From Halieaceae bacterium UBA6060 (GTDB taxonomy: Bacteria > Pseudomonadota > Gammaproteobacteria > Pseudomonadales > Halieaceae): DNA of 12,931 nucleotides. Location of the stretch: the NCBI GenBank assembly GCA_002428935.1, contig DIYG01000149.1:4545-17475 (forward strand). The letters are read 5' to 3'. A program made the position numbers and the translations under genes. Position 1 is the stretch's first letter. Every line of letters starts with the position of its first letter. Positions 1 to 6,795 of the stretch are shown here, in pieces. The notes below the pieces were generated by a model, which saw only the letters and a list, made by a program, of their open reading frames with translations, was not told where the DNA came from and searched no databases.

Positions 1-1868
1 CGAAGGCATCTACGGTTTCCGGAGGAACGAAGTACACCTGGGAAACATCCTGGTAAGCCAGTGCATTGTAGGTACCCGCGCGATACCCCGCAGCGTAGCT
101 TCCGTACACCATGGTGTCGTCATCGAAGCGGTATTCGGCGATAAGCCGCCCCGTAAGCTCGCTGGTGGATTCATCCTGATTCAGCCGAGGAATGCTGTTG
201 ATGTCCAGGGGCACCGGCTGCCACACTCTCGGGGTCGTAGATGTAGGGCACCAGGGCCGCGACGGGAACGCCCGCCAGGTTATTGACCACGGAAACCGCA
301 TCCTTGTATTCCACGTCGTCCCAGGTGTACCGCAAACCCAGGGTGAGACTGAAGGCGTCCGTAACGTCGTAAACCAACTCGCCGTAGACCGCTGACGAAG
401 GCCTGGCAAGGGTGAATTCCTGACTCACATCGATATTGGCGAAGGGCGGCGCACCCGCCTGGGCGCAGGCACCTTGCACCGCAGTACTACCCGCGGAGTT
501 TGTCAGAGCCACATCCGTATTAAAGGCAATCAACGAACGGGCATCAAAAAAGCCATTGGGGTTTACGTTGACCGGCGCGCAGTTGGCGGGATCCGTGGGG
601 TCCAGGCCCGGCTGCACGGCAAATAGGGGAAGCGTGCCGATGGAGTTACCCACGGCGATCGCCGGATTGAAGTACTCGCCAGGGAGCCCCGCATCCGTTA
701 GTAGAGGCTGCAAAAATCCGAAGAAATCCGGCTCGTTTGCGGTAAAAATCTCGTCCTCGCCGGTATAGACGCCGCCAATAAAGCGCAGCTTTTCCCCCGT
801 GTAGTCCACGCGCAGATCAATGTTGTAACTCTCGCTTTCGGAAAAGTAGCGAATTGCACACACATCCAGGGCCGAGCCATCGCATTCAAACGGTGACAGC
901 CGATACTCGGCCTCGTCGTAGCCAAAAATTCCGGTGAAGGACCAGGCGTCGTTGATTTCCTGTTTGATGGTCAAACTAACGCCTTCACTGCTGGTGAAGT
1001 AGGTACCCGCTGTGTCGGACTCCAAGCGTGTGGCATCGGGACTGGCAATCAAGGGCACCCCCGCTCCGTTGGTGCCGCCCTCGAGATACCCGGCGCCGAA
1101 GGCAATATCCTGGCGAGGATCATTTTCTGCCCAGTAGACTTTTGCGTGAATCTCCGTTCGGTCCGTGGGGCGCCAGAGCATGGACAGCCGAGCGGCTTCC
1201 GAGGAAATCTCCGGGTGGTTCGTACCGGCCAAGGTATTGTCCACATAGCCATCGGCGTTAGAGACGGAGCCGGCCAGGCGAAAGCCGAGGATATCGGGAA
1301 TCACCGTAGCCTCGATGGCGCCGGTGAAATCCGTCGTCGAATAATTGCCTACGCGGGCATTGATAAACCCCGTTAGTCCCTCTTCAAGGCTGGGCTTCAC
1401 GGTATTTACGTTAACTGCGCCACCGGTGGTATTACGTCCGTACAAGGTTCCCTGGGGGCCGCGAAGGACCTCCAGGCCCTCCAGGTCGTAAAGCTGCTGA
1501 CCGTGAGAGGCGCGAAAGCTTTGGTACACCTCGTCGACATAAACCCCCACTGGCGAAGCGGTAGCTGCCGAGAACTCATTGGCCACGGAAATGCCGCGGA
1601 TTGAAAAGTTGGGTTGGGTTCGTCCGTAGGCACTGGTGACCTGGATATTGGGCACGGAACCCATAAGATCACTGGTTTCTACAATGCCCTGTTCGCGAAG
1701 GCGTTCCTGGGAAAAGGCGGTAATCGCCTGGGGCACATCCTGAAGATTCTCAGCGCGTTTGGAAGCCGTGACCACGACTTCTTCCAACTGCTGCGCCGAG
1801 GTGCCGCCGGCGGCGACGGCCAATGCAACGGCCAGGGGAAGCCGGCACCTATCCTGTTGATGCAACAT
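1..1868 (-). CDS. TonB-dependent outer-membrane receptor, 3' end outside window, apparent frameshift
   Basis: This is an outer-membrane TonB-dependent receptor that would import a scarce or hydrophobic substrate using TonB energy. The start at 1868 follows AAGGAG (1875-1880) with a 6-base spacer. Residues 1-25 look like a signal peptide ending TSA. A TonB box (LEEVVVTA) lies at about 28-35. The plug domain follows, with the typical LRGPQGTLYGRNTTGGA segment, and then beta-barrel sequence. The starting frame stops at 171 after 565 codons. From about position 222 to the left edge a different frame encodes clear barrel sequence (MVYGSYAAGYRAGTYNA), so the gene continues with a net +1 or -2 base change. 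Members usually have 700-800 residues, so the C-terminus lies outside the window. It is the last gene of the minus-strand group after the monooxygenase and hydrolase, but a 181-base gap may give it its own promoter. The family is certain, the substrate unknown, and it is unclear whether the break is real or a sequencing error. Confidence 0.9.
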
Positions 1869-1874
1869 TGTTGT

Positions 1875-1880
1875 CTCCTT
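1875..1880 (-). promoter_or_regulatory. Ribosome binding site of the TonB-dependent receptor
   Basis: AAGGAG on the minus strand lies 6 bases before the ATG at 1868. This is a near-ideal Shine-Dalgarno sequence and fixes the start. Confidence 0.75.
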
Positions 1881-1915
1881 ATATGAGTTTTATCTGGAGT
1901 ACTGTTTTTTTAGGG

Positions 1916-1930
1916 GACCAAAAATTGGTC
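1916..1930. promoter_or_regulatory. Inverted repeat upstream of the receptor gene (possible operator)
   Basis: GACCAA-AAA-TTGGTC is a perfect 6-bp inverted repeat with a 3-bp centre, 48 bases before the receptor ATG. It sits in the 181-base gap (1869-2049) between the hydrolase stop and the receptor start, where a receptor promoter would be expected. I found no convincing -35/-10 pair in this gap and no intrinsic terminator after the hydrolase. An operator role is inferred only from symmetry and position. Confidence 0.25.
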
Positions 1931-2049
1931 GACGGGGTACGGTTTAGATCTCCTGTTGACTAACTGCCTTAAACGGATGTTCGCTTTAAACTCAACACTG
2001 CCTAGCTGAGCTAAAGCCCCTTATTCACCGCGATCTAGCTCACTGCTAT

Positions 2050-3117
2050 CTAGGTCGCCGATGACTGTTGATGGAAACGACACTCCTCGACCCAACCGGC
2101 CATATCCCGAGCCGTGGCGCGCGCGAGATCCGGAGCCAGGGCAACGAACAGCTCATTCGCGTGAACCGAGCCCATCACTTGCCGGCAATGGGAGAAAACG
2201 CCCGCTTGCTGGAGCAGGCGATAGAACTGAACACCCTCATCCCGAAGGGGGTCGCACTCGTTGACGCTGATCATCGTGGGCGGGAAATTCACCACGTCGC
2301 TCACGGTGGCGAAGCCCGGCCAGGCCAAGGGGTTTTTCGCCTCGAAGGCCTCTATGCCGTACGCCATGGTGGCGTGATTGTTGCCAACGCTGATGAGCAC
2401 TCCCTCGTTTTCGCGGCTTGAGGGCATGGCGTCATCGGGCCAGCGCCCAAGAAGATAGGGACACAGGGCATACAGGCCCAGCGGCGCTTCGACCTCTTCA
2501 GCAGTCAAGCGCATGGTGGTTGCGATGGCGAGGTTTCCTCCACCGCTTTCACCGGCGATGAGAATTTGCCTTGGATCTACACCCAGGGCCTCGGCATTTT
2601 CCCTTACCCAGTGAAATCCCGAGACACAGTCGTTGAGGCCTGCAGGAAACGGCGCAACGTCCTCCGTAGACGATGGGCGCAGAGAGTTGCGAAAGTCCAG
2701 AAGCACCACGCACAGGTTTTGCCGCGCCAGCATCTTCGCCCAGGCCCGATAGTTACCCAGAGTTGCCGAGAGGATCATCATCGCCCCGCCGTGGAGGTAA
2801 TAGACGCAGGGCAATACCTCATCGGTGTCAGGCCGGACAACCTGCACGGATACCGTATTGCCATCGGGCTGCGAGATCATTGTCTCTTGAGTTATCCGCA
2901 GCCCCGCCGAGGGCGTAATTTCCTCGTTGTCCATGGTCTCAAGCAGGGCACCGATGGCTTGCTCTAGTTCCAGGGCTTCGGCAGTGGTCGCCACCGCCAT
3001 GGCCTCCTCGCGGCTGGCGACATCGGCGGGTTGATACAACAGCGGCTGATCAAGGCCTTCAAGCATGGCCCGAATCCGAGCATCCAAGCGAAAGTCCTGG
3101 CTAGGGTCGTAGGTCAT
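2050..3117 (-). CDS. Alpha/beta hydrolase, HSL-like esterase family
   Basis: This is a 355-residue carboxylesterase-type hydrolase of the hormone-sensitive-lipase (Abhydrolase_3) kind and has no signal peptide. The oxyanion-hole motif is YLHGGA (about 107-112), a variant of HGGG. The nucleophile elbow is GESGG with Ser191. The likely acid is Asp289 in NECDPLRDEG, and the likely base is His319 in SVHAN. The first 80 residues look like the cap region of this family. It starts 70 bases after the monooxygenase stop on the same strand, so the two are probably co-transcribed. The Shine-Dalgarno before the ATG is weak. Next to a Baeyer-Villiger-type enzyme, the natural role is to hydrolyse the ester or lactone product; that role is inferred from context. 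The triad and fold assignment are seen in the sequence. Confidence 0.88.
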   Translation of the reverse strand: MTYDPSQDFRLDARIRAMLEGLDQPLLYQPADVASREEAMAVATTAEALELEQAIGALLETMDNEEITPSAGLRITQETMISQPDGNTVSVQVVRPDTDEVLPCVYYLHGGAMMILSATLGNYRAWAKMLARQNLCVVLLDFRNSLRPSSTEDVAPFPAGLNDCVSGFHWVRENAEALGVDPRQILIAGESGGGNLAIATTMRLTAEEVEAPLGLYALCPYLLGRWPDDAMPSSRENEGVLISVGNNHATMAYGIEAFEAKNPLAWPGFATVSDVVNFPPTMISVNECDPLRDEGVQFYRLLQQAGVFSHCRQVMGSVHANELFVALAPDLARATARDMAGWVEECRFHQQSSAT

Positions 3118-3187
3118 AGGAAGTCTCTACGGGAAATTGGAACGATGGCGGCATAGCGGTAGTTCTGTCGTGCGCCAGACACTGGGC

Positions 3188-4792
3188 TCAGGCGACCTTA
3201 AAACCGGCAAAATCGTTGGCCCTGATTTCGTCGCAGAAGTCTCGATAGGTGCCCACACCACCGATGTAAGACAACAGCCGCCTCGGTTTGCCATCGATGT
3301 TGCCGCCGTTGTACCAGGAGTCCACGGACATCAGGAGGGTGCTGTCAGCGACCTCGTCGTGATGACGAACCCACTCCTCTTCGCGCTCTTCCGTGGGTTC
3401 CATGGTGTGCTTGTCATGGGCGCGCAGGTAAGAAATCGCATCGGTAATCCAATCCACCTGCTGCTGCAAACACGTGGTCATATTGCAAAACCCCGTGGCC
3501 GGTGCCAGAGGCCCGGCTACCGTAAACAGATTGGGAAAGCCGTGGACCTGTAGTCCCAGAGTGCTGCGAATATCCTGGGCCCACAGCTCCGACAGAGATT
3601 TGCCATCACGACCGCGGATGTTCATCCGGCTCAAGCTTCCCGTACCCGCATCGAAACCCGTGGCAAACACCACGACATCAAGGGGGTACTCCCGATCGGC
3701 AACCCGTAAACCCTGGGGACTAAAGCCCTCGATTGGATCTGTCTTTACATCTACCAGATGAACGTTGTCGCGATTGAAGGCTTCGAAATAGCCGTTCTCC
3801 AAAGGCACGCGATGCAAACCGTAGCCGTAGTCGCTCGGTACAAGCTTGTCGGCCACGGTGGGGTCATGGATCTGCGCGCGAATTTTCTCACGCACAAACT
3901 CCGTCGCCTCGTCATTGATTTCTGGAACGGCCAGCACTTCGAGATAGGTGCCCACAAACATTTTTAGGGAACCGTCCGCCCAGCATTCTTCAAGGACATC
4001 CCGCCGCTGCTCCGGCGTCAGCGTCAACGCCCAGCCCTGCTCGGGCACATGCCACTCGAAGCCACCAAACGTATGATGGACCTGGTTTTTGAGGGACGCG
4101 TACTGAGCCCGCCAGTCTTTCATGACCGCATCGTCGACGGGGTAATTATTCATGCGGACGGCGTACTGGGGCGTACGCTGGAAAACAAATAGCTCCTCGA
4201 CCTGGGGCGCCAGGGTTTGCACCACCTGGATGCCCGTGGCGCCGGTACCGATAACGCCGACGCGCTTGCCGGAAAAGTCGATCTCCTCCTGGGGCCAGCG
4301 AGCGGTCTGGTAGATCTCGCCCTGGAAATCCTCTTGGCCGGGGAAGCTGGGGACCTTCGGCGATGACAGCATGCCAACGCAGCTGAGCAAAAACTGGACA
4401 TCGAAAGTCTCGCCCTTGCTGGTCCTCACCCGCCAGCGTTGCTCATCTTCCTGCCAATCCGCCGACGCCACCTCGGTGTTCAACTCAATATCGCGGTAGA
4501 GATCAAACTTCGTCGCCACATGCTGCAGGTAGCGTCGGATCTCTGGCTGCGCGGGAAATCGTTCAGACCACTTCCACTCATCGAGAAGCTCTTGGGAGAA
4601 CCAGTACTGATAGACATTCGCGGGGGAGTCCACCCGGGCACCCGGGTAGGCGTTCCAATACCAGGTGCCACCCACGTCGGGAGCGGCATCCACACTCTTG
4701 ACGGACAAACCCAGTTTGCGAAGGCGGTGAAGTTGATACAGACCCGCGATGCCGGCGCCCACGATGAGCGCATCCAGCTGCCTTACCGCCAT
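3188..4792 (-). CDS. Flavin-containing monooxygenase, Baeyer-Villiger (cyclohexanone monooxygenase-like) type
   Basis: This is a 534-residue FAD/NADPH enzyme that would insert oxygen next to a ketone carbonyl, giving an ester or lactone. I use the ATG at 4792 because GGAG (4798-4801) lies 5 bases upstream and the FAD motif GAGIAG (12-17) then begins near the N-terminus; the frame stays open up to 4864. Other marks of the family are GGTWYWNAYPGARVD (41-55, with the active-site Asp55), the second Rossmann motif GTGATG (182-187), Arg328 in GLHR, FNRDNV (339-344), FATGFDAGTG (376-385) and SWYNGGNIDGKPR (491-504). The fingerprint FxGxxxHxxxWP reads FQGEIYQTARWP (156-167), with Gln162 in place of His; codon CAG. 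The usual Lys before the active-site Arg is also changed, to His327. It is divergent from an SDR and followed by an esterase. The family is clear; the substrate is unknown, and the His-to-Gln change leaves open whether it is a true Baeyer-Villiger enzyme. Confidence 0.9.
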   Translation of the reverse strand: MAVRQLDALIVGAGIAGLYQLHRLRKLGLSVKSVDAAPDVGGTWYWNAYPGARVDSPANVYQYWFSQELLDEWKWSERFPAQPEIRRYLQHVATKFDLYRDIELNTEVASADWQEDEQRWRVRTSKGETFDVQFLLSCVGMLSSPKVPSFPGQEDFQGEIYQTARWPQEEIDFSGKRVGVIGTGATGIQVVQTLAPQVEELFVFQRTPQYAVRMNNYPVDDAVMKDWRAQYASLKNQVHHTFGGFEWHVPEQGWALTLTPEQRRDVLEECWADGSLKMFVGTYLEVLAVPEINDEATEFVREKIRAQIHDPTVADKLVPSDYGYGLHRVPLENGYFEAFNRDNVHLVDVKTDPIEGFSPQGLRVADREYPLDVVVFATGFDAGTGSLSRMNIRGRDGKSLSELWAQDIRSTLGLQVHGFPNLFTVAGPLAPATGFCNMTTCLQQQVDWITDAISYLRAHDKHTMEPTEEREEEWVRHHDEVADSTLLMSVDSWYNGGNIDGKPRRLLSYIGGVGTYRDFCDEIRANDFAGFKVA

Positions 4793-4979
4793 GTGATCTC
4801 CAGAGTTGTTTTTATTTAGAGTGAAAACAGTCTGGCGCAAGAAATGGGCCGACGCTTTGCACATCGAACCTCTTTCCTATGCAAAAAAGGATCAGTTTGC
4901 ACTTACAAATAATTTTCTTGAGGATTGCGCTACACCATCCGATGATGGTGCTACAGCAATTCAGTAATAAGGAAAAGAA
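4793..4979. promoter_or_regulatory. Divergent promoter region between monooxygenase and SDR
   Basis: This 187-base AT-richer gap must drive both the minus-strand monooxygenase group and the plus-strand SDR-regulator pair. It holds a 7-bp direct repeat TTTGCAC at 4856-4862 and 4896-4902 (40 bp apart) and an inverted repeat at 4933-4950. A weak plus-strand candidate is TTGCAC (4897-4902) with GAGGAT 17 bases on (4920-4925); I do not consider it reliable. It is the obvious target for the AraC-type regulator encoded nearby. Confidence 0.5.
4933..4950. promoter_or_regulatory. Inverted repeat ahead of the SDR gene
   Basis: CACCATC-CGAT-GATGGTG is a perfect 7-bp inverted repeat with a 4-base centre, flanked on both sides by the pentamer GCTAC. 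It ends 29 bases before the SDR ATG, so it could be an operator over the promoter or a hairpin in the 5' leader. No T-run follows, so it is not an intrinsic terminator. Confidence 0.3.
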
Positions 4980-5741
4980 ATGAAGGCTGTATTTGTCACC
5001 GGTGCCGCTGCCGGTATCGGCCTGGCCATTGCGACAAGGTTTGCTCAGGCGGGCTGGTTCGTAGGACTGTACGACATCAACGACAAGCGTTGTTGCGAAC
5101 TGGCGAGTAGTGACACCTTCTCCAAGGCTATTGGCGGTCATTGTGATGTAACAGACCGGGAGTCTATTGCCTCGGCCCTGCAGTCCTTTACAGCGACCAG
5201 CGACGGTCGACTCGATGTCCTCGTCAACAACGCCGGCGTACTCACCGCCGGGCCCCTGACGAACCTGGACCCCGCGCAGATCGACAGCATGGTCGCCGTG
5301 AATATTCGCGGCCTGACCCAGGTTACGCAGCTGGCTTTTCCCTGGTTACGGGATACCACCGGCGCCGCAGTTATCAACTTATGCTCCGCGTCGAGTATCC
5401 ATGGGATTCCTCTCCTTGCGGTTTACAGCGCCAGCAAGTTCTATGTGGATGGTTTGACCCAGGCACTCGCCATCGAATGGGCCGAGCACGATATCCACGT
5501 AACTTCCTTGAAGCCTCCGCCCATCAACACAGCCATGGGTCATGCTCTCGATAAGAAGCACACGGAAAAGATGCCCCCGACCATGGAACCCGAGACCGTT
5601 GCGGAGGCGGCATTTCGTGCCGTAACCCGGCGCAGACCCCATCACATCCTCGGCGCAGGACCAAAGCTATGGCATGGTCTAGACGGGTTTCTTCCCCCCG
5701 CGGGCAGACGTTGGCTCACCCGACGCCTGCTGAATCTGTAG
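4980..5741 (+). CDS. Short-chain dehydrogenase/reductase (SDR)
   Basis: This is a 253-residue classical SDR, a cytosolic NAD(P)-dependent alcohol/ketone oxidoreductase. The cofactor motif TGAAAGIG is at 7-14. Asp32 at the end of the second strand suggests preference for NAD(H). NNAG is at 83-86, and the tetrad is Asn108, Ser136, Tyr149 and Lys153 (YSASK). The usual PG motif after the sixth strand reads KPPPINTAM (about 178-186), a known kind of variation in some SDR subgroups. The start is supported by AAGGAA (4969-4974), 5 bases upstream. It diverges from the monooxygenase and is followed 11 bases later by a leader ORF and the AraC regulator. A fitting role is oxidising an alcohol to the ketone used by the monooxygenase, or oxidising an alcohol released by the esterase; this is inferred from context. 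Confidence 0.9.
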   Translation: MKAVFVTGAAAGIGLAIATRFAQAGWFVGLYDINDKRCCELASSDTFSKAIGGHCDVTDRESIASALQSFTATSDGRLDVLVNNAGVLTAGPLTNLDPAQIDSMVAVNIRGLTQVTQLAFPWLRDTTGAAVINLCSASSIHGIPLLAVYSASKFYVDGLTQALAIEWAEHDIHVTSLKPPPINTAMGHALDKKHTEKMPPTMEPETVAEAAFRAVTRRRPHHILGAGPKLWHGLDGFLPPAGRRWLTRRLLNL

Positions 5742-5752
5742 GGAGAGGTGTT

Positions 5753-5818
5753 ATGGAACTGGCCCGTCCACGCCATCGCAACTCCTCGCCCGAAACTCTC
5801 ATTGTTAAAGCGCCGTGA
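5753..5818 (+). CDS. Putative 21-residue leader peptide coupled to the AraC regulator
   Basis: This is a short ORF starting ATG at 5753 after GGAGAGG (5742-5748), a good ribosome binding site with a 7-base spacer from GGAG. It encodes a 21-residue basic peptide beginning MELARPRHRN. Its stop TGA (5816-5818) overlaps the regulator's GTG (5815-5817) in the tetranucleotide GTGA. The regulator has no clear Shine-Dalgarno of its own, so translational coupling is plausible. It could also be just a ribosome landing site with no function for the peptide. I recognise no family. Confidence 0.35.
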   Translation: MELARPRHRNSSPETLIVKAP

Positions 5819-6795
5819 AACCCACCGTACCTGCCGGCCGTCATCGGCTCATCGAGGGCGACGAAAACGTCCTTGCCGCGGGGTTGAGCGATTTATTCAT
5901 CGAGCTGGAGGTACATGTCCAGGCCCGCCACCAGGATGCGCGCATGCTCGTGGACACGCGCGTCTTTGGCGATCTGGAGTTGCTCCACACCAACGTCGTT
6001 CGCGGCGGCTTTTCGGTGGTTCGCTCTCAGGAACTTGTTGCACGCTCCGTATCCAATAGCTTTTTCGTCGGCTGTATTCTCGATGGCGTCGCCAACTTTT
6101 ATCAGGAGTCCCGCAAGGTCTCCTTACAGGCTTCAGACTTGGCAGTACTGGACAGCACTCGACCGTATCGAATCGATGTGGACGGCCATCTCGATGCCCT
6201 TTGGATCCGCGTGCCCCGTCACCGCATCGAGGGTCGGATGCCCAGCGCCGCGGAAATCCTTGCCCAACGCATCGACGGCTCTTCCGGTACCGGGCACCTC
6301 ACATCGTCGCTCGTTACCGCTAGCCTGAAGGAAGCCGAGCGTTTATCAGCTAGCGAGTCCATGCGTATCAGCAACGCGCTCCTGGACCTGCTGTGCTTAT
6401 CCCTGGAGATCGACCGCAGCCAGGATGATCGGCGACCCCTGCATATTCTGCGGCGCATACAAAACCACATCGACGCGAACATCGCTGACCCCTCTCTATC
6501 GCGGGAGACTATCGCCCGCAGCCATGGCATCTCGGCGCGCTACCTGAGCAAAATTTTTGAACGGGAGGGATTGTCCGTGGCCAAATGGATCCGGCTACGG
6601 CGCCTGGAACTGAGTCGGCAGCGCATCGAGGCCCCGGATTCCGCCAACACTACCATCAGTGAAATCGCCTTCGCCTGCGGCTTCACCGACGTCAGCTCCT
6701 TCAACCGAGCCTTTAAACGCTATTTTGGTGCCACCCCGAGCAGTCTCCGACGAGATCGGTTGAGCGGCGGTGCGGCCCGGGTTGCCACCCCTTAA
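5815..6795 (+). CDS. AraC-family transcriptional regulator
   Basis: This is a 326-residue activator-type regulator with a ligand-sensing N-terminal domain (AraC-binding-like, about 20-200) and a C-terminal double helix-turn-helix from about 210. The first HTH lies in SRETIARSHGISARYLSKIF. The second is in TISEIAFACGFTDVSSFNRA, followed by the family signature FKRYFGATPSSLRR. The start is a GTG at 5815; an in-frame TAA at 5806-5808 rules out any start further upstream. It lies in the same direction as the SDR and probably in one transcript with it. Its stop shares TTAA with the converging synthetase gene. It is the natural regulator of the surrounding catabolic genes, with an inducer that may be the substrate or an intermediate. 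The family is certain; targets are inferred. Confidence 0.92.
   Translation: MKPTVPAGRHRLIEGDENVLAAGLSDLFIELEVHVQARHQDARMLVDTRVFGDLELLHTNVVRGGFSVVRSQELVARSVSNSFFVGCILDGVANFYQESRKVSLQASDLAVLDSTRPYRIDVDGHLDALWIRVPRHRIEGRMPSAAEILAQRIDGSSGTGHLTSSLVTASLKEAERLSASESMRISNALLDLLCLSLEIDRSQDDRRPLHILRRIQNHIDANIADPSLSRETIARSHGISARYLSKIFEREGLSVAKWIRLRRLELSRQRIEAPDSANTTISEIAFACGFTDVSSFNRAFKRYFGATPSSLRRDRLSGGAARVATP

Noticed and set aside
1945..2020. Possible complete tRNA gene on the minus strand starting GGGGCTTTAGCTC
   Set aside because: After the first 20 bases the D-stem does not close, and no anticodon arm, T arm or matching 3' acceptor strand follows.
4793..4864. Longer N-terminus for the monooxygenase
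   Set aside because: The 24 extra residues precede the FAD motif and do not look like family sequence; the ATG at 4792 has a good GGAG.
4897..4925. TTGCAC / GAGGAT as the SDR promoter
   Set aside because: Spacing is right, but the -10 is too far from consensus to call as a separate feature.
5511..5540. PPP in place of PG in the SDR as evidence of a non-functional enzyme
   Set aside because: Variation at this motif occurs in working SDR subgroups, and the catalytic tetrad and cofactor motif are intact.
5748..6059. A 103-codon plus-strand ORF beginning GTG at 5748
   Set aside because: It overlaps the AraC gene in another frame, has low-complexity Arg/Pro-rich content and no family resemblance.
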